From Typhlomys cinereus (taxonomy: Eukaryota; Chordata; Mammalia; Rodentia; Platacanthomyidae): 64,000 bases of DNA. A model generated the notes under the pieces. That model did not search any database. It was not told the DNA's origin and saw only the letters and a program-made list of their open reading frames with translations. Of the stretch, positions 36,799 through 47,830 are shown in pieces (the stretch's first letter is position 1; each line of letters begins with the position of its first letter). The position numbers and the translations under genes are program-made. The stretch is from positions 1,736,001-1,800,000 of the forward strand of contig JALPQD010000406.1 in the NCBI GenBank assembly GCA_023101885.1, in the 5' to 3' direction.

Positions 36799-37656
36799 AC
36801 AGATTTCACACTACAAAAAATCCAATATAATGGTGACTGAAAAATTTCATCATTATATAAAATTCTTTCAGAGAAAATTGTTTTTTTCTTATAAATAAGA
36901 TATAATGGCTAGTTCTCACATAAATGCATCATGAACTCATTAAAGCAAGAAACTTGAACTGCAATGATCAATTGTTCATTAATATAAAAATGTCAGAAAC
37001 CTAGACCAATTAGGAAGAGAAAAGAATGGAAAAATAGAAGTTAAAGAATGTGACATGAAGAGTGGATAGGAGGAAAAGACAGAGGGAGGGAGAGAGGCAA
37101 GATTCTTTTTTGGGAAAAATCCAAGAGTAATTTGTTCATATTAAAACATCGAAATTTAGGTTTTCAGTTATTTAACTTTGAGGAATGTGCTCCCCTATTA
37201 TACATGGTTAGAGGCACAGTTTTGATACTTCTTTTGTGTCAAGACACCTGTCTTTTTACTTCAGTGCCAGAAGGGTTTAGCATCTTGTCACTGAAGCAAC
37301 ACAGCCGGCACATTTATAGGTGTCACTCACTCTACCATCTGTTCCCTAGGATAACAGCCACCATTATCACCCAACCTCCACCTGAGGCTGTAACAATCTC
37401 TGTGGATTAAAGTTCAGATCCACAAGGAAGAATGGCTGACAATAATGTTGCTGCACAACTTTGCTTGACCTTGAGGCTCCTACTGTCAATACTGCATCCT
37501 AGCCTGTTAACTTGCTTTCATCCTAGTTGGATACCACACAGCACGTTTTGATTAAGTGATATATACAATGTTTTATGATAAATAAATTTAAAACAACTAA
37601 ATGACAATTTGATATAAGGTTTAGGATAACTAACAAACCAGCTTTGCAAATTTAAT

Positions 37657-37658
<2 letters not shown>
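36789..37658. other. Noncoding DNA with a slightly GC-richer middle
   Basis: The 37180-37530 part is GC-richer and contains an open frame of 92 codons (37132-37410, +) without any recognisable domain. It could be an old repeat or a conserved block; no call is justified. Confidence 0.4.

Positions 37659-37702
<44 letters not shown>
37659..37702. repeat. (AC)n microsatellite
   Basis: An uninterrupted AC array of about 44 bp, lying just upstream of a B1-like fragment. Confidence 0.95.
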
Positions 37703-37704
<2 letters not shown>

Positions 37705-37721
37705 AAACCATAATAAGAAAA

Positions 37722-37885
37722 AGATTTTGTGTGGTAAGGCATGCCTATAAATCCTAAACATGAGTGTCTAAGGCCTGAGAGTGAGTGCTTGATATGAAGA
37801 ACAAGAATTCAAGCCCAGTCTTAGTTGCTTGATGAGTTTGACTAGTCTGACTTATATGAGTACTTACCTCAAAAAAAGTTATAAG
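37722..37885 (+). repeat. B1-like (7SL-derived) SINE
   Basis: The order gtgtggtaaggcatgcctat, aaatcctaaacatgagtgtc, aggcctgagagtgagtgctt, gaattcaagcccagtcttag, tgagtttgactagtctgact and ttacctcaaaaaaagtt tracks a B1 monomer (tggtggcgcacgcctttaat to gaccctgtctcaaaaaa) with strong divergence. Confidence 0.6.
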
Positions 37886-38099
37886 TAAAAAGGTACATAT
37901 TCAGTTAAATATGGACTATACTGGGTAGCTAAATTTGTAAAGAATTTAGTTGATGTTGGGTCAGTTTTACTCCCTTTGTAATCTCAGTTACTCCCATGCA
38001 CACATTTTAAAAGGTGTTCTGCACTTTAGAAAGTGTTCTGATTAGGACTGGAATAACCCTATTTCCTTTATTTTTGTGACATTCTAACATATTCTCCAA

Positions 38100-38700
38100 C
38101 ATTTTTGATGTCAGAAAAAGAAGTGAGTTCTATTTACTCATGACCCATGACCAATCAAGCTAATTTTGTTTCAGAGACAGTAAACCATGACAATGCTGTC
38201 AGTTTCAGTGAGTTTCTTACAAGAGAAAATGTTTGTACTCACTTCTTGGTTAAACCGAACTTTTACTGCAGCTATAAAACAGCATCTCTTTGTTAGTAGA
38301 AACATCGAATTCCACTGCATCCTTTTGCTTTCCCACTGATTTGTGTGCCTGCTTGCTACTTTTGGGAGGATTTAGTTCCTCTGCCCTCTAGGAAGCAATA
38401 ACTACTACCCAGAGATGTGGTCACGTGGCCAGTTACATATTCTCTCCTTGTGAGCACTATTAGCAAGCTAATTGGTGATTTATTCAATCAAGCAAGCAGT
38501 TTAGGTTTGCTCTGATTTTTGTATTTACATGAAAAATTCACATTCTGGAAGTTATCACTAACCTCAGATTGGGGGCACTTCTGGCTTCAGTCTGCAGACG
38601 GCTAGCGCTTGTATGTCATGCCCACTCCTGATCCATTTGAAGATGTGTGAAGGAAGCTTATTTTTTCAGCCAGCTCCTCTTAAATATAGCTTTGTGGCAT
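38100..38700. promoter_or_regulatory. Candidate conserved noncoding block
   Basis: Mixed-composition, non-repetitive DNA with gaccaatcaagctaatttt (CCAAT-like beside TAAT), gcaagctaattggtgattta, aatcaagcaagcagtttagg and a GC-richer cagacggctagcgcttg segment with two CpG sites near 38600. It has no long open frame. Regulatory role is inferred from site density only. Confidence 0.27.
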
Positions 38701-39049
38701 TTTTGCAGTGTGTGCAGGGGATTGGGGAGAAAAATGCTGTGGTTATTTTCTAAAAATATGAGACTACATGGAACATAAAGCCAATGGAGTATGATCATTA
38801 ATGTAGTGGTATTGCTGGTGAAAGATTTAATTAGAAAAAAAATTCTTGAAGTAGTACAGCATCTACTGGAGGTAAGGTTTGCTTCCTCAAACTACTTAAC
38901 TTCTCTGTTTTGAAATATTGAGAATAATTTTACTCCAAAGTGAGGTTGAAGTAAGGCAAACATAACTCAAGTCTCCCCACATGACTTGAGCATAAATAAT
39001 GAAGATGTTTTCTGTGTTATTTGGAATAAAATTTCGCTCTAGGAAATTA

Positions 39050-39420
39050 TTTCACTAGATAAATATTTATTGAGCTTCTATCATACAATGTAGAAATGAT
39101 GAATGTGATAGTTCTTGCCTCCAAGAAGAAGAAAGACTAGGAGAGACAGACTTGTAAACATCTAATCATACTATTTGTGTTATTACTACCAATGATTTGC
39201 GAGTATTTGTTACTGACTAAAAAAGGAAATAAGGTATGAAGAAGTAAGGGGAAGCTGCACAAGACCTTAAAGAAAATGAAGTTTAATTTTTGTGGCAGAG
39301 AAATATAGCAAAAAATTGGCAATAGGGAGTATAATCCTATGGAATATACAATAAGCTAAAAAAAGCATAAAGCAGTGAAATAACACAACATATTAAGGGA
39401 AATAATTATTCCAGGTTAGC
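39050..39420 (+). repeat. Ancient L2/MIR-type repeat
   Basis: The passage ataaatatttattgagcttc, tatcatacaatgtagaaat, gtgatagttcttgcctccaa, gaagaaagactaggagagac and agacttgtaaacatctaatc parallels the widespread mammalian ancient-repeat phrase tttattgagcacctactatg, ccctgccctcaaggagctca, gtctagtgggggagacagac. The right end is uncertain. Confidence 0.5.
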
Positions 39421-39916
39421 TGACCAATTAGTGAAAATCTATAGAGGGGTAGGAAGCAGACAAACAAAAATTATAAATCAAATAAGTAATTCTATAACAC
39501 ACAACTAAAATTTGCTGTCTGTATTGACAAAGAACATTTATTTTGGAAAAGCCTTTTAAAATAAGCATCATTTTAATTTTTCAATTTAGTATCCAGTATA
39601 TCAGTATTACATTGATGAAACTTTTCTGCAATCCACCTTTATTCAGTTTGACAGGAAAACTGGTGGAGAGGTGTATAGCCTCCAAAGTGTTATGCCAAGG
39701 AAAAGGATGGAAGAAGCTTATTTTTCTTTACAAAACACCTCAGAATAATTCTTGAAGAAGAAAGAGCAACATCTGAGGGAGATGTGAATTTTTCATAGTC
39801 TTTGGTCTTATGGATGCGTGAAGGACAGAGGGAAGTAAGCTATTTATTAGACTCTGTCCAGGTGTGTGACTAAGGATCACGGATCACGTAAGCACAGATT
39901 CTTGCAAGCTCTGGCT

Positions 39917-39937
39917 CGCCATTAGGGGGCAGTGACC
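39917..39937 (+). promoter_or_regulatory. CTCF-like binding site
   Basis: The core ccattagggggcagtg fits the CTCF core consensus CCASYAGRKGGCRS except for T instead of C/G at the fourth position. It lies in unique DNA with nearby CpG-containing tcacggatcacgtaag. Orientation is forward on the plus strand. If bound it would be a loop-anchor candidate; occupancy cannot be judged from sequence. Confidence 0.5.
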
Positions 39938-40849
39938 AACAAGCAGAACTTCTGTTCTGAATATGGGGTTAGAGGAAAGGGAATTTGTCCAGAGGGTTAA
40001 TTCAAAATGGAAGATAATAAAGATGCATACTTATTAAAATTAAATGTTTACTTTTAGCCAAAACTTAGCACAAATTTTAGAACCAAACACAGCAGGTTTG
40101 CTCTTTTGAATGGCTAATGGTTGGCTCTTCCAAATACACTAGGCATTAAAACTGCAATAAAGTAGAACATCTCAGTAATTTAGTAATGAGTATTCTAAGT
40201 ATGCTAGATAAGTAAATCGTACTTTCTAAGAAAATATAGTGCAAACAACAATTAGGTAAAGCCACAAAGGCATATACATTACATGTCAAATAAAACACCT
40301 ATGATATACTTGCAAAATATATAGTTCATTGAACACCCAACATATAGGGAAATGTCTATATTTGTACATCATAACACAATCCCACAGGTAAAAAAAGCAT
40401 TATATTTGAAGAACAAACTCATTTTTTGATATGAGGCATCAGTATGTCTAAATAAGAATATATCAATCTCTCTAGGGTCTTTAATGATCCTGTCACATTA
40501 TGCTGGGATCTGGTGCAATTAGTTTGAGTTTTCAAATTGGCAATTAAAAACCGAGCCCATTAAAATGCCTATGAAGAAGTTTCTGGCTAAAACATTCATG
40601 TGATCATGCCTATATTAGATTGTTTCAGTTACATGAGCAATATGGAAAGACTAGACTACAATGAGTAGGACTTTTCCTTGGGTAGGCAGAGAAGACAGAT
40701 AGAAAGCTGTTGTAATCATGCAGCCTGGCAAACTGAAACATATACTTTAGTCCTTGATACCGTCTTTTGCCATGTTATGATGTGGCAAGTACCCTCAGTC
40801 CCTATTTGTAACTCTCCTTCCACAGATTTTGACTCAGAATTGTTGGTGA

Positions 40850-41035
40850 AAACAGTGAGCGATCCATTCAGTGAAAATCCTGTCTCAAACAATAAGATGG
40901 ATAAGCGACTGAGATAGATACTTGGCATTGACTTCTGGCCTCTGTATGTGCACTCTAAAGTATACATTTATGCACATATACAAACACAGACACAGATATA
41001 CACAATACACATACACAATACACATATATGGAAAA
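40850..41035 (+). repeat. B4-like SINE 3' half
   Basis: The blocks gtgagcgatccattcagtga, cctgtctcaaacaataagat, ggataagcgactgagataga, cttggcattgacttctggcc, tctgtatgtgcactc and an ACAC/ATAC-rich tail (40970-41030) match the B4 3' half (gagaccctgtctcaaa, gaagacacccgacgttgacc, tctggcctccacacg). The 5' half may extend to about 40670. Confidence 0.6.
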
Positions 41036-42085
41036 ATCAAAATGTAAAGCTAAAAACACTCTTTTCCAAGGAAAATGATTCTCCAGCATTAAATGTTCCT
41101 AAAATATGATCCCTGAGTTTGCATTCTCTCACTGTGTATTGTTCCCTTGGGGTATGAGTATTGTTGTCGTAGGTGCAAAGATATACCAATACTGAACCTA
41201 AACAAACAGAAAAAAATAACTGCTGTCCAAGCTGGAAGCATCAGGGGCCTTCCATAAAGGATAGAAATGAACAGATTTGTTTCCTAAGCACGTCCCTGAA
41301 GATAGGAATATTCGAAACAGTCTCCTTCCCACGGAAGGGCTAATCTGCACCACAGTTGTGCCTCATGAAATTCCACCATGCACAGCTGCTGTCTGGGCTC
41401 CAGGGCTATGGCGTCAACTTCACTTTAACATCTTTATGGTTTGTGAGTGAGAGGTGCCCAGGGGCTCGAGTGTTTCACCACTTTGTCCACATCTGGTTGC
41501 AGTGATTATAGAAGCTTCTGGACAGAAGATATGGCTGCCAGGGCTTGTTACTAAGGGCAGGCATCATCTATGTGCTTCCTTGTCCATGATCTAGTCAAGC
41601 ACTTCCTTTTCCTAGTGAGAGGGACCCAGCCACTTCTGACACCATGCTTTCTGTCCCATGAAAAATAATAGCCATTAAACAGTGAATCAAAATCAGATTC
41701 TCCTTTCTTGTCTGGACTCATCAAATATTTTTTCATACTGAATTAATTATTTTCCCAATATTAAACACATTCAAAAATATCTTCAAGTAACCTTATTCTT
41801 CAGAGATTTTTAATTTTTTTATTATGCATTTTACAAAGGAATGATGTTGCTTCAAAGTCTCATCCTCAATTTGTTCATTAGTCTCGTGAACTTTCTTTTA
41901 TAAATTGAACAGATTGTAGGTAATTTACGCAGACAAGTAGGTAAGCACATTGAAAGAAAAAGGAAAGGTGTCAGCCTTCTGTGAAAAGGCTGTCCTTATG
42001 TGCATCCTTCAATGGCAGATAATTTGTTAGTGGAGACAGTGCAACCAGGCACAACCAGTCTCCTTTGAAACCAACCCTTCGGATA
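41036..42085. other. Unique noncoding DNA with a GC-richer part
   Basis: The part at 41220-41545 is GC-richer and non-repetitive, with blocks such as catgcacagctgctgtctgg and cacatctggttgcagtgatt. No gene is recognisable. It may be a conserved element or an old unplaced repeat. Confidence 0.4.
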
Positions 42086-42087
42086 AT

Positions 42088-42172
42088 TGTCATGAATTCA
42101 TGGCCAGTTCTGAGTCCAGACCAAAATCATGTCTCAAACCAAGCAAATAAGCAAACAAGCAGATATGTTACC
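42088..42172 (+). repeat. B1-like SINE 3' fragment
   Basis: The passage catgaattcatggccagttc, tgagtccagaccaaaatcat, gtctcaaaccaagcaaataa, gcaaacaagcaga resembles a B1 3' end (gttcgaggccagcctgg, then gaccctgtctcaaaaaa) plus an A-rich tail. Confidence 0.5.
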
Positions 42173-42574
42173 ATGTGAATAAATGTTACAAATAAGTTAA
42201 AACCTTAGTGGTTGGGAGAATACTAACTATGACCAAATTTCCAATACGGATACATTTTCTTTATCAAATAGAGTTCTGTGCTAAGAAATATAAGGATCAC
42301 TGTTCTTTCATATATAAGTTATTCCCTGGGAATAAACACATGCTCTGTCTTTATTTAGCCTTAATACACTTGACATCACCTTTATGTTAAATTGATACAT
42401 AGTTTCGCCAATTTATAGTAAGGTGTAAGTAGTAATTAAAAAATCTCTTCTCCAAACTGTTTATGACAACCTACTAAATGTCAGTTCACCTCAACACAAA
42501 TAAGGAGTCCATTTTATATTTGGATTTTTAACACCCTTATTGATAATTTTAAAATTACATTCCACCAAAGTTTT

Positions 42575-42905
42575 TTTAATAACATTTTTATTATTATTTC
42601 CGCTCATACAAACTTAATAGGTAGACCAGTTCCCTCCCCCCTCCTCCTCCCCCTGAACCTCCTGCTCCCCCTCCCTCCCTCCCCATCTCCCAGTACCCCC
42701 CCCCAATTCCCAGAGAGTCCTTTATTGTGTATGCCTAACTCTCCTCTTGGTCCTTCTTTCTGATGACGTAAAAGGACCCAGTGGCATTTCCCTGAACCCT
42801 TTCTCATGTTCCCCTTAAGCATAGGAACACTACTGTGGCCATCAATCCCTTGCCTCCAAGGATCTTGGTGCTGTTAGCCGATGTTAGACTTTGTGAGGTC
42901 AATAG
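42575..42905 (-). mobile_element. Short polypurine retroposon, copy 2
   Basis: Minus-strand order: ctattgacctcacaaagtct start, gatccttggaggcaagggat, tgttcctatgcttaagggga, a long G-rich polypurine tract, ctattaagtttgtatgagcg and an A/T-rich tail aaataataataaaaatg. A perfect 15-bp duplication, ttccaccaaagtttt, is at 42560-42574 and 42906-42920. It aligns end to end with the copy at 29169-29535, and the two 5' ends differ by only a few bases. No protein is encoded. Confidence 0.85.
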
Positions 42906-42920
42906 TTCCACCAAAGTTTT

Positions 42921-44519
42921 GTTGTTAAGTAATTTTAAAATCTGTAGGTTCTGTCTCAGTAACTCTAATATTTATTTGCATGGGAACACACATTTTCTCA
43001 TTTGTTTCTGCTTCCTTGTCCATTATTTTCTACGTTGAATCTTAGTCTCATTTCAAATTTACAGTTCTCCACTGCTTCTATGATGAGCACTTAGACATTA
43101 CTTTCTATATATTGGTTAACTCTTCATTCAGCACAAAGTAACCAAATGCACAGCACAAGTCATCTGTTTTAACCTTTCCTTAGCTATCTTTTTTTCAGTC
43201 ATATTTTCATCAGCTTCTTCAATATTTTCTCCCAGATCCCCAACATTTACTCCTGGCATTAATTTAAAAGCACAGTCACCTTGTGTTCAGGAACCACTGG
43301 ATTGATTGATAAGCATCTCAGTAATAAGAAACTGAAACCACTCCTAAAAAGTCTGAATGCATAGACCACCTCCAGAATGCTGGCACATCTGTGATATCCA
43401 GGCCACACTTTGCAACAAGACTAGCCACATAGTGAGAATGGGACTGTTCCCTTCAGGTAATGACAGCAAAACTTCTTCACTGGCAACTGACAGAACCAGA
43501 ACTGAGACAATGATCAAAGCAATCAGCCATTGTATCTTGATTATTATTGTTTCGAACCCATGTTTCCATTCTCTCCTGTTGGATCTCTGAACTTCATGAC
43601 AGCTGCCTGAATATGTACCCGGGATCACTGGCCTCCTTTAGCTGTTTCTTTTCCTGATGTACATATTGATTAAATCCTCTCTGTGATTTTTAGTACTTCT
43701 CACCTCACTAACATATTGATGGCCGATGAACAAGCCTGAACTATTGAGGATGCTCCAGGGAACAAGTCTTGCATCTAAAACCTCACTAACAATCTTTGAT
43801 TTCATCTAACTTTGATTTTAAATTGCAATGTATGTCAATTGTTCTTTTTGAGAACATATTTAATAATCTCACTGTTTCTTATTTATCTTTATAAAAACTG
43901 ACATTAGAATACCTATTTCCTTTCTTATTTGTCTTTATAAAAATAAACTGGGGATAGAAAAAATGGGAATAATAAGACTACTTATTTTTCTGGGTCCTTA
44001 TGAATAGATAATGAGCTGAAAATCTGCCTCAATCATTTATCCAAAATAAATGTCACCTCTTATGTTTCTGTATCATTCACTTCCTCTCAAACTACGGTGT
44101 ATTCAAACTGTTTACAGTCTTATTTTACAACAAATACACTCTTATTAACTCTGAATGCCTAAAAGCTCTAAGTGTTTAACCAGGTCTATATTATTCCCAA
44201 GAACTTCACAAGTGACTTGAAGAAAAATAAAATTTCAGTAAATAGTACTAGACAGAATTATTAAACACAAATGAAAGTAAACCTCATGTTTTCAGTGAAT
44301 ATTAAGAACAAAATTAACTTTTTTCAAATAAAAAAGCATCTTTGTGGCATAATGTATTTCAGTGGAAATAGAAATACACATAGAATATTAGTTATCAACC
44401 AAAGAAAAGGTGACAACAGTTTTCTTTTTCCTATGTGCTTTAGGACAAAAGCAAAAACATTGTCAAGGTCACAGAATCAAGTGCTCTTTGAGACTGATTA
44501 ATAAAATTATACTTACTGA
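42921..44519. other. Unique noncoding DNA
   Basis: No gene. The 43340-43680 part is non-repetitive and slightly GC-richer, with overlapping chance open frames on both strands (77 and 94 codons). Confidence 0.45.
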
Positions 44520-44700
44520 TGTTTGCACTGTAACAAATTTCCATCTTAAAGCAAAATGAAGTTTACATATTGCTGCAGGCATTGTGCAAATTAGCACTTC
44601 ATTGAATATTAATGAATTACTCTTTGTAGCCAATTGTTATGCAAATTAGCCAAGTGTCAGAATTTATCATTTTATTTAGTTGAAGATTAAGGGGGGGGAT
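44520..44700. promoter_or_regulatory. Candidate enhancer with SOX-OCT-like composite site
   Basis: The 15-mer aattgttatgcaaat at 44632-44646 matches the SOX2-OCT4 composite consensus CATTGTTATGCAAAT at 14 of 15 positions. The 11-mer tgcaaattagc occurs twice in 66 bp (44585-44595 and 44640-44650). Between them is a near-palindromic cattgaatattaatg with further homeodomain cores, followed by tgaattactctttgtagcc, which includes another SOX-like CTTTGT. The DNA is unique, without repeat character. Confidence 0.5.
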
Positions 44701-45139
44701 GCTTTTAAAATCAAGTAGAGCTCTTTTCTGACTAACATAAACAAGAAAATCCTTTATAACTCCTAAATGACAAGAGCTATCACTTCAGTTTTCATGTTAT
44801 CATAAAAATATGTATATGTTTTTCAAAATACAGTTTTCAAAAATAATCTACTTTGTGCTTGTAAAGTACATATGTGTGTCTTCAAAATCACATACATTGT
44901 ACCAAAGTAGGCTAAGATATATTATTAAGCAAATGGAAAAGACTATAGTGAACTTCATGGACCCCAGTGTGAAAACCCACGGAGAGCCTGAATCTGTGCT
45001 GTTATTTGAATCTGTCTCCTGTTGGTTTCACACAAATTTATTATTGCTGTTTTCTAAAGTACAGTTTAGATTCTATATCAAGATAACAAGCACACAAGGA
45101 CTGAAATCTGTGTTTTCATGGCATGTGGAAGTTAAAATC

Positions 45140-45255
45140 TTTTTTTTTCATTTTTATAATATATTTTTTATTATTATTTCAGCTCATACAAACTTAATAG
45201 GTACACCAGCTCCCTCCCTCCCTCTTCCTCCCCCCCCCCCCGAACCCCCTGCTCT
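45140..45255 (-). mobile_element. Mini form of the polypurine retroposon, copy 1
   Basis: Minus-strand order: start agagcagggggttcgggg, G/A-rich tract, ctggtgtacctattaagttt, gtatgagctgaaataataat and an A-rich tail. It corresponds to only the last ~100 bp of the longer elements at 29169 and 42575. A clean target duplication is not visible; the tail merges with flanking poly-T. Part of a 157-codon open frame runs across it by chance. Confidence 0.75.
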
Positions 45256-45271
45256 AAACAAAACTTTCTTT

Positions 45272-46045
45272 GAGAAAGTCTGAAACAGAATGTAATATAA
45301 TACAAATTCAAGCTTAAAAGAGGGAAACTGAACATAGAATTTATCTAGACATTATGCTTCACCAGTCTATTACAAAATGATTACTGCTAATGTTAATGTT
45401 TCCTAAATAAATTTATAATAACAGACATATATAAAAAATTCAGAGACATATGAAGATTTCTTGCAACTTTTCAGAAGAATGAGTTCCTTTCCAATGTCCT
45501 ATTACCAAAACTTAATATATTCTCTAAATAGGGTTCACATGCTTTGGGCTAGTGAATCAAAAGATATTCAAAAGAATGAACAATTGACATAATTGACACA
45601 TAATTTTCCTTACTAAATTTAAGATGATTCATCTATTGTACCTATTAGGAAATCAAGGATGACAATACATATCATCGTTATTTCACATTTTATAGTTTCT
45701 ATTCCATGAAGATAATGGAGAGGTTCAATCATTCGTAAAAGAAGCCTTGTTTTATTATTAATTGTTACTCAATATAAACTAGAAAGTATTGTAGAAAGTA
45801 TTATAAAGTTTAAAAGAATTATTTCCTGCATGACGGTAATAAAACTTTAAAAATTCTACCCAACTAATAAATATCTATATACTTTTCACAAAATTTTTTA
45901 GCTTCTATAACTATGTAATATGACTGAAAAAACTGAACACATAACAATTTATTATGATTCATTTCAAATTCATTATTTTTTCATTTATTTCAAAATATAG
46001 GGTAGTCATGTGGTTATGATTCCAAAAGATTATAAGAGACTTTTT
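45272..46045. other. Unique AT-rich noncoding DNA
   Basis: No gene or recognised repeat is present. Confidence 0.5.
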
Positions 46046-46064
46046 TCTTTCTAAATTCAATCTG

Positions 46065-46346
46065 GGGCTGGAGAGGTGGCTCAGGGGTTAAGCCTCTGCC
46101 TTGCAGGCAGAAGGTCCTAAGTTCAGATCCCAGATCCCACGTATAGACAGACGCCAGGCGAAAGCAGGGACGGCCTGCGTTTCTGGTCCTGGTAGGGCGG
46201 AGCCTGTGAATCCCGGGGCAGAAGGAGGTGGAGGCGGCCATGGTGGTTCCCGATTCGTCTGTGGTTCTACACACACACAGACACACATGCGCGCGCACAT
46301 ACATACGCACACACGCACAATTGAATAAATAATAATAAAAAATTTT
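46065..46346 (+). mobile_element. Full-length tRNA-derived SINE, young subfamily
   Basis: Complete head, B-box region (aagttcagatcc, with one change), body with CpG sites still present (acgccaggcgaaagcaggga, cggcctgcgtttctggtcct), AC tract with alternating gcgcgcgc, and tail caattgaataaataataata. A perfect 13-bp duplication, taaattcaatctg, is at 46052-46064 and 46347-46359. The retained CpGs suggest this is among the youngest copies here. Confidence 0.94.
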
Positions 46347-46399
46347 TAAATTCAATCTGACTTTTACAGACACTCACAGGATTGTCTTAACTTACCAGT

Positions 46400-46443
46400 T
46401 ATACTCTAGTATATCTTATACTCTAGTATACTCTAGTATAACA
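46400..46443. repeat. Short tandem minisatellite
   Basis: About three and a half copies of a unit like tatactctag (ttatactctagtatatc, ttatactctagtat, actctagtat). Copies vary slightly. Confidence 0.8.
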
Positions 46444-46857
46444 TATTTCACTAATATAATCTCATGACTCAGGTTATTAAAGCAACATGTATAGATTTAT
46501 AAGCAGTATTGACTCTGAGGACATAGTAAAGAAAGGTTGAATTCCTTTCCTATGTTACAAATAGCAGTAATTAATTATGACGTTAGCCTGTCAAGGGAGA
46601 AGCATCTTGTGCCTCCAGAGATACAACTAATTTACACAGTTTTCAACCCAATGGTCATAAATAAGGGTTCATTTTTCTTGGATTCTCAGCTTTTGTATAA
46701 ACACACAATTTCTGAGTTTACAAAATATTGGTCTGATTAAAAAGCCATGAAACGCAGGAATATGACTGCATACTACTGATGTAGTCATGAGGAAATCACT
46801 AAATCAAAGGTTACAGTCATATGCAAAAAATCATCAAGGACTTCTAATTCCAGAACC

Positions 46858-46923
46858 ACACAAACACCCACAAATATACACAAACACATAAACACACACA
46901 CAGACACACACACTCACACACAG
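46858..46923. repeat. AC-rich imperfect microsatellite
   Basis: ACAC runs broken by acaaat and acagac units, probably a decayed CA array. Confidence 0.85.
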
Positions 46924-47165
46924 GAGTCTACTATCCAAGACAGCCAAGCCTCTGTGATCCTCATTGTACATTTAATGTGTACTATAAGCATCCAGTAGAG
47001 ACCCCCAGCCTCCCACTATCTAGCCCAGCAGGGTTCCTCTAGCAATGCTCTGTAGCGACAAAAATGTTTGCTTGCTATAGAGATCCTTTTCCTTTGGTTA
47101 CTTCAGGGCTACAGAAGCCAGATTTGATTTGATTTTCCTTTCCTCTCCATTACTCTAGGGTGTTC

Positions 47166-47190
47166 TGAATCACATTACCGTAATGATTCA
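47166..47190. other. Near-perfect inverted repeat
   Basis: The arms tgaatca(c)attac and gtaatgattca pair completely apart from one extra C in the left arm and one base in the centre. It could be a dimeric binding site or a small hairpin; it sits directly before an AT-rich tttcatatgcatattgcaaa segment. Confidence 0.6.
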
Positions 47191-47289
47191 TTTCATATGC
47201 ATATTGCAAACAGGTTTAGAGACTGCTAGGTACAAAAATGTGTGGCTAATGTTACAGATAATTTGACCCATGAGGAGCAACTGTTGTCT

Positions 47290-47830
47290 ATGTTCCTTTC
47301 CTTAGTAAATTATTTTAAGTAGTCTCTGGAAGCATGTGGGCATAGCTCTGCTGGTCTGTGGAATAATCCCCCAAATATGAAGGTACTTTCCAACTGACTG
47401 AGACAGACATGCTGTTAAGTGATCTGTGTGATTCGCTTGGTGTAATAACCAGTTGTCTCTGGCTCACTGAGTGCCAGGAGCAGCTTCAGCAGCTCAGCCC
47501 AAGCTTGACAGAGACTGCTGAGTGACCACAACGTGATTTTGCTACCAGCAGCCATTTGCCTGGTAAAAATCAATGAGAACCTGCTGTAATAGCTCCATTC
47601 TGGTGTGCAACTCCGTTGTTATCAAGAGGGGCCTTGCTATCTAATTTACTTGTATGCATTTAATTTGCCCTTTTTCTCCCCCTAGCAGGATGTCATGGTT
47701 TGCTACATTGTATTCTAAACACACACTAAAATAATTCAGCTGTAAAACTGTTCCTGGGCTAAGAGCCCTTTCAATGTTTCATTTTACTAAATATTACCAA
47801 TAATTAGATGAGGAAAATGTGTTGCCCCAG
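47290..47830. promoter_or_regulatory. Strongest candidate conserved noncoding block
   Basis: About 540 bp of mixed-composition, non-repetitive DNA with no long open frame. It holds cagcttcagcagctcagccc, gcagccatttgcctggta, ctaatttacttgtatgcatt, ttaatttgccctttttctcc, cgttgttatcaagagggg (SOX-like ATTGTTAT variant), the E-box cagctg in ataattcagctgtaaaac and taccaataattagatgag. Site variety and lack of repeat signs resemble a vertebrate developmental enhancer. Conservation must be measured to support this. Confidence 0.38.

Noticed and set aside
44810..45283. 157-codon open frame, the longest in the window
   Set aside because: It runs from unique AT-rich DNA straight into the minus-oriented mini retroposon and its C-rich tract, so the Pro-rich end is repeat-derived. 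No domain seen.
46014..46373. 119-codon and overlapping frames at a SINE
   Set aside because: These are translations of the SINE body and its AC tract; similar frames occur at every young SINE copy (6910, 21663, 27808, 30818, 60064).
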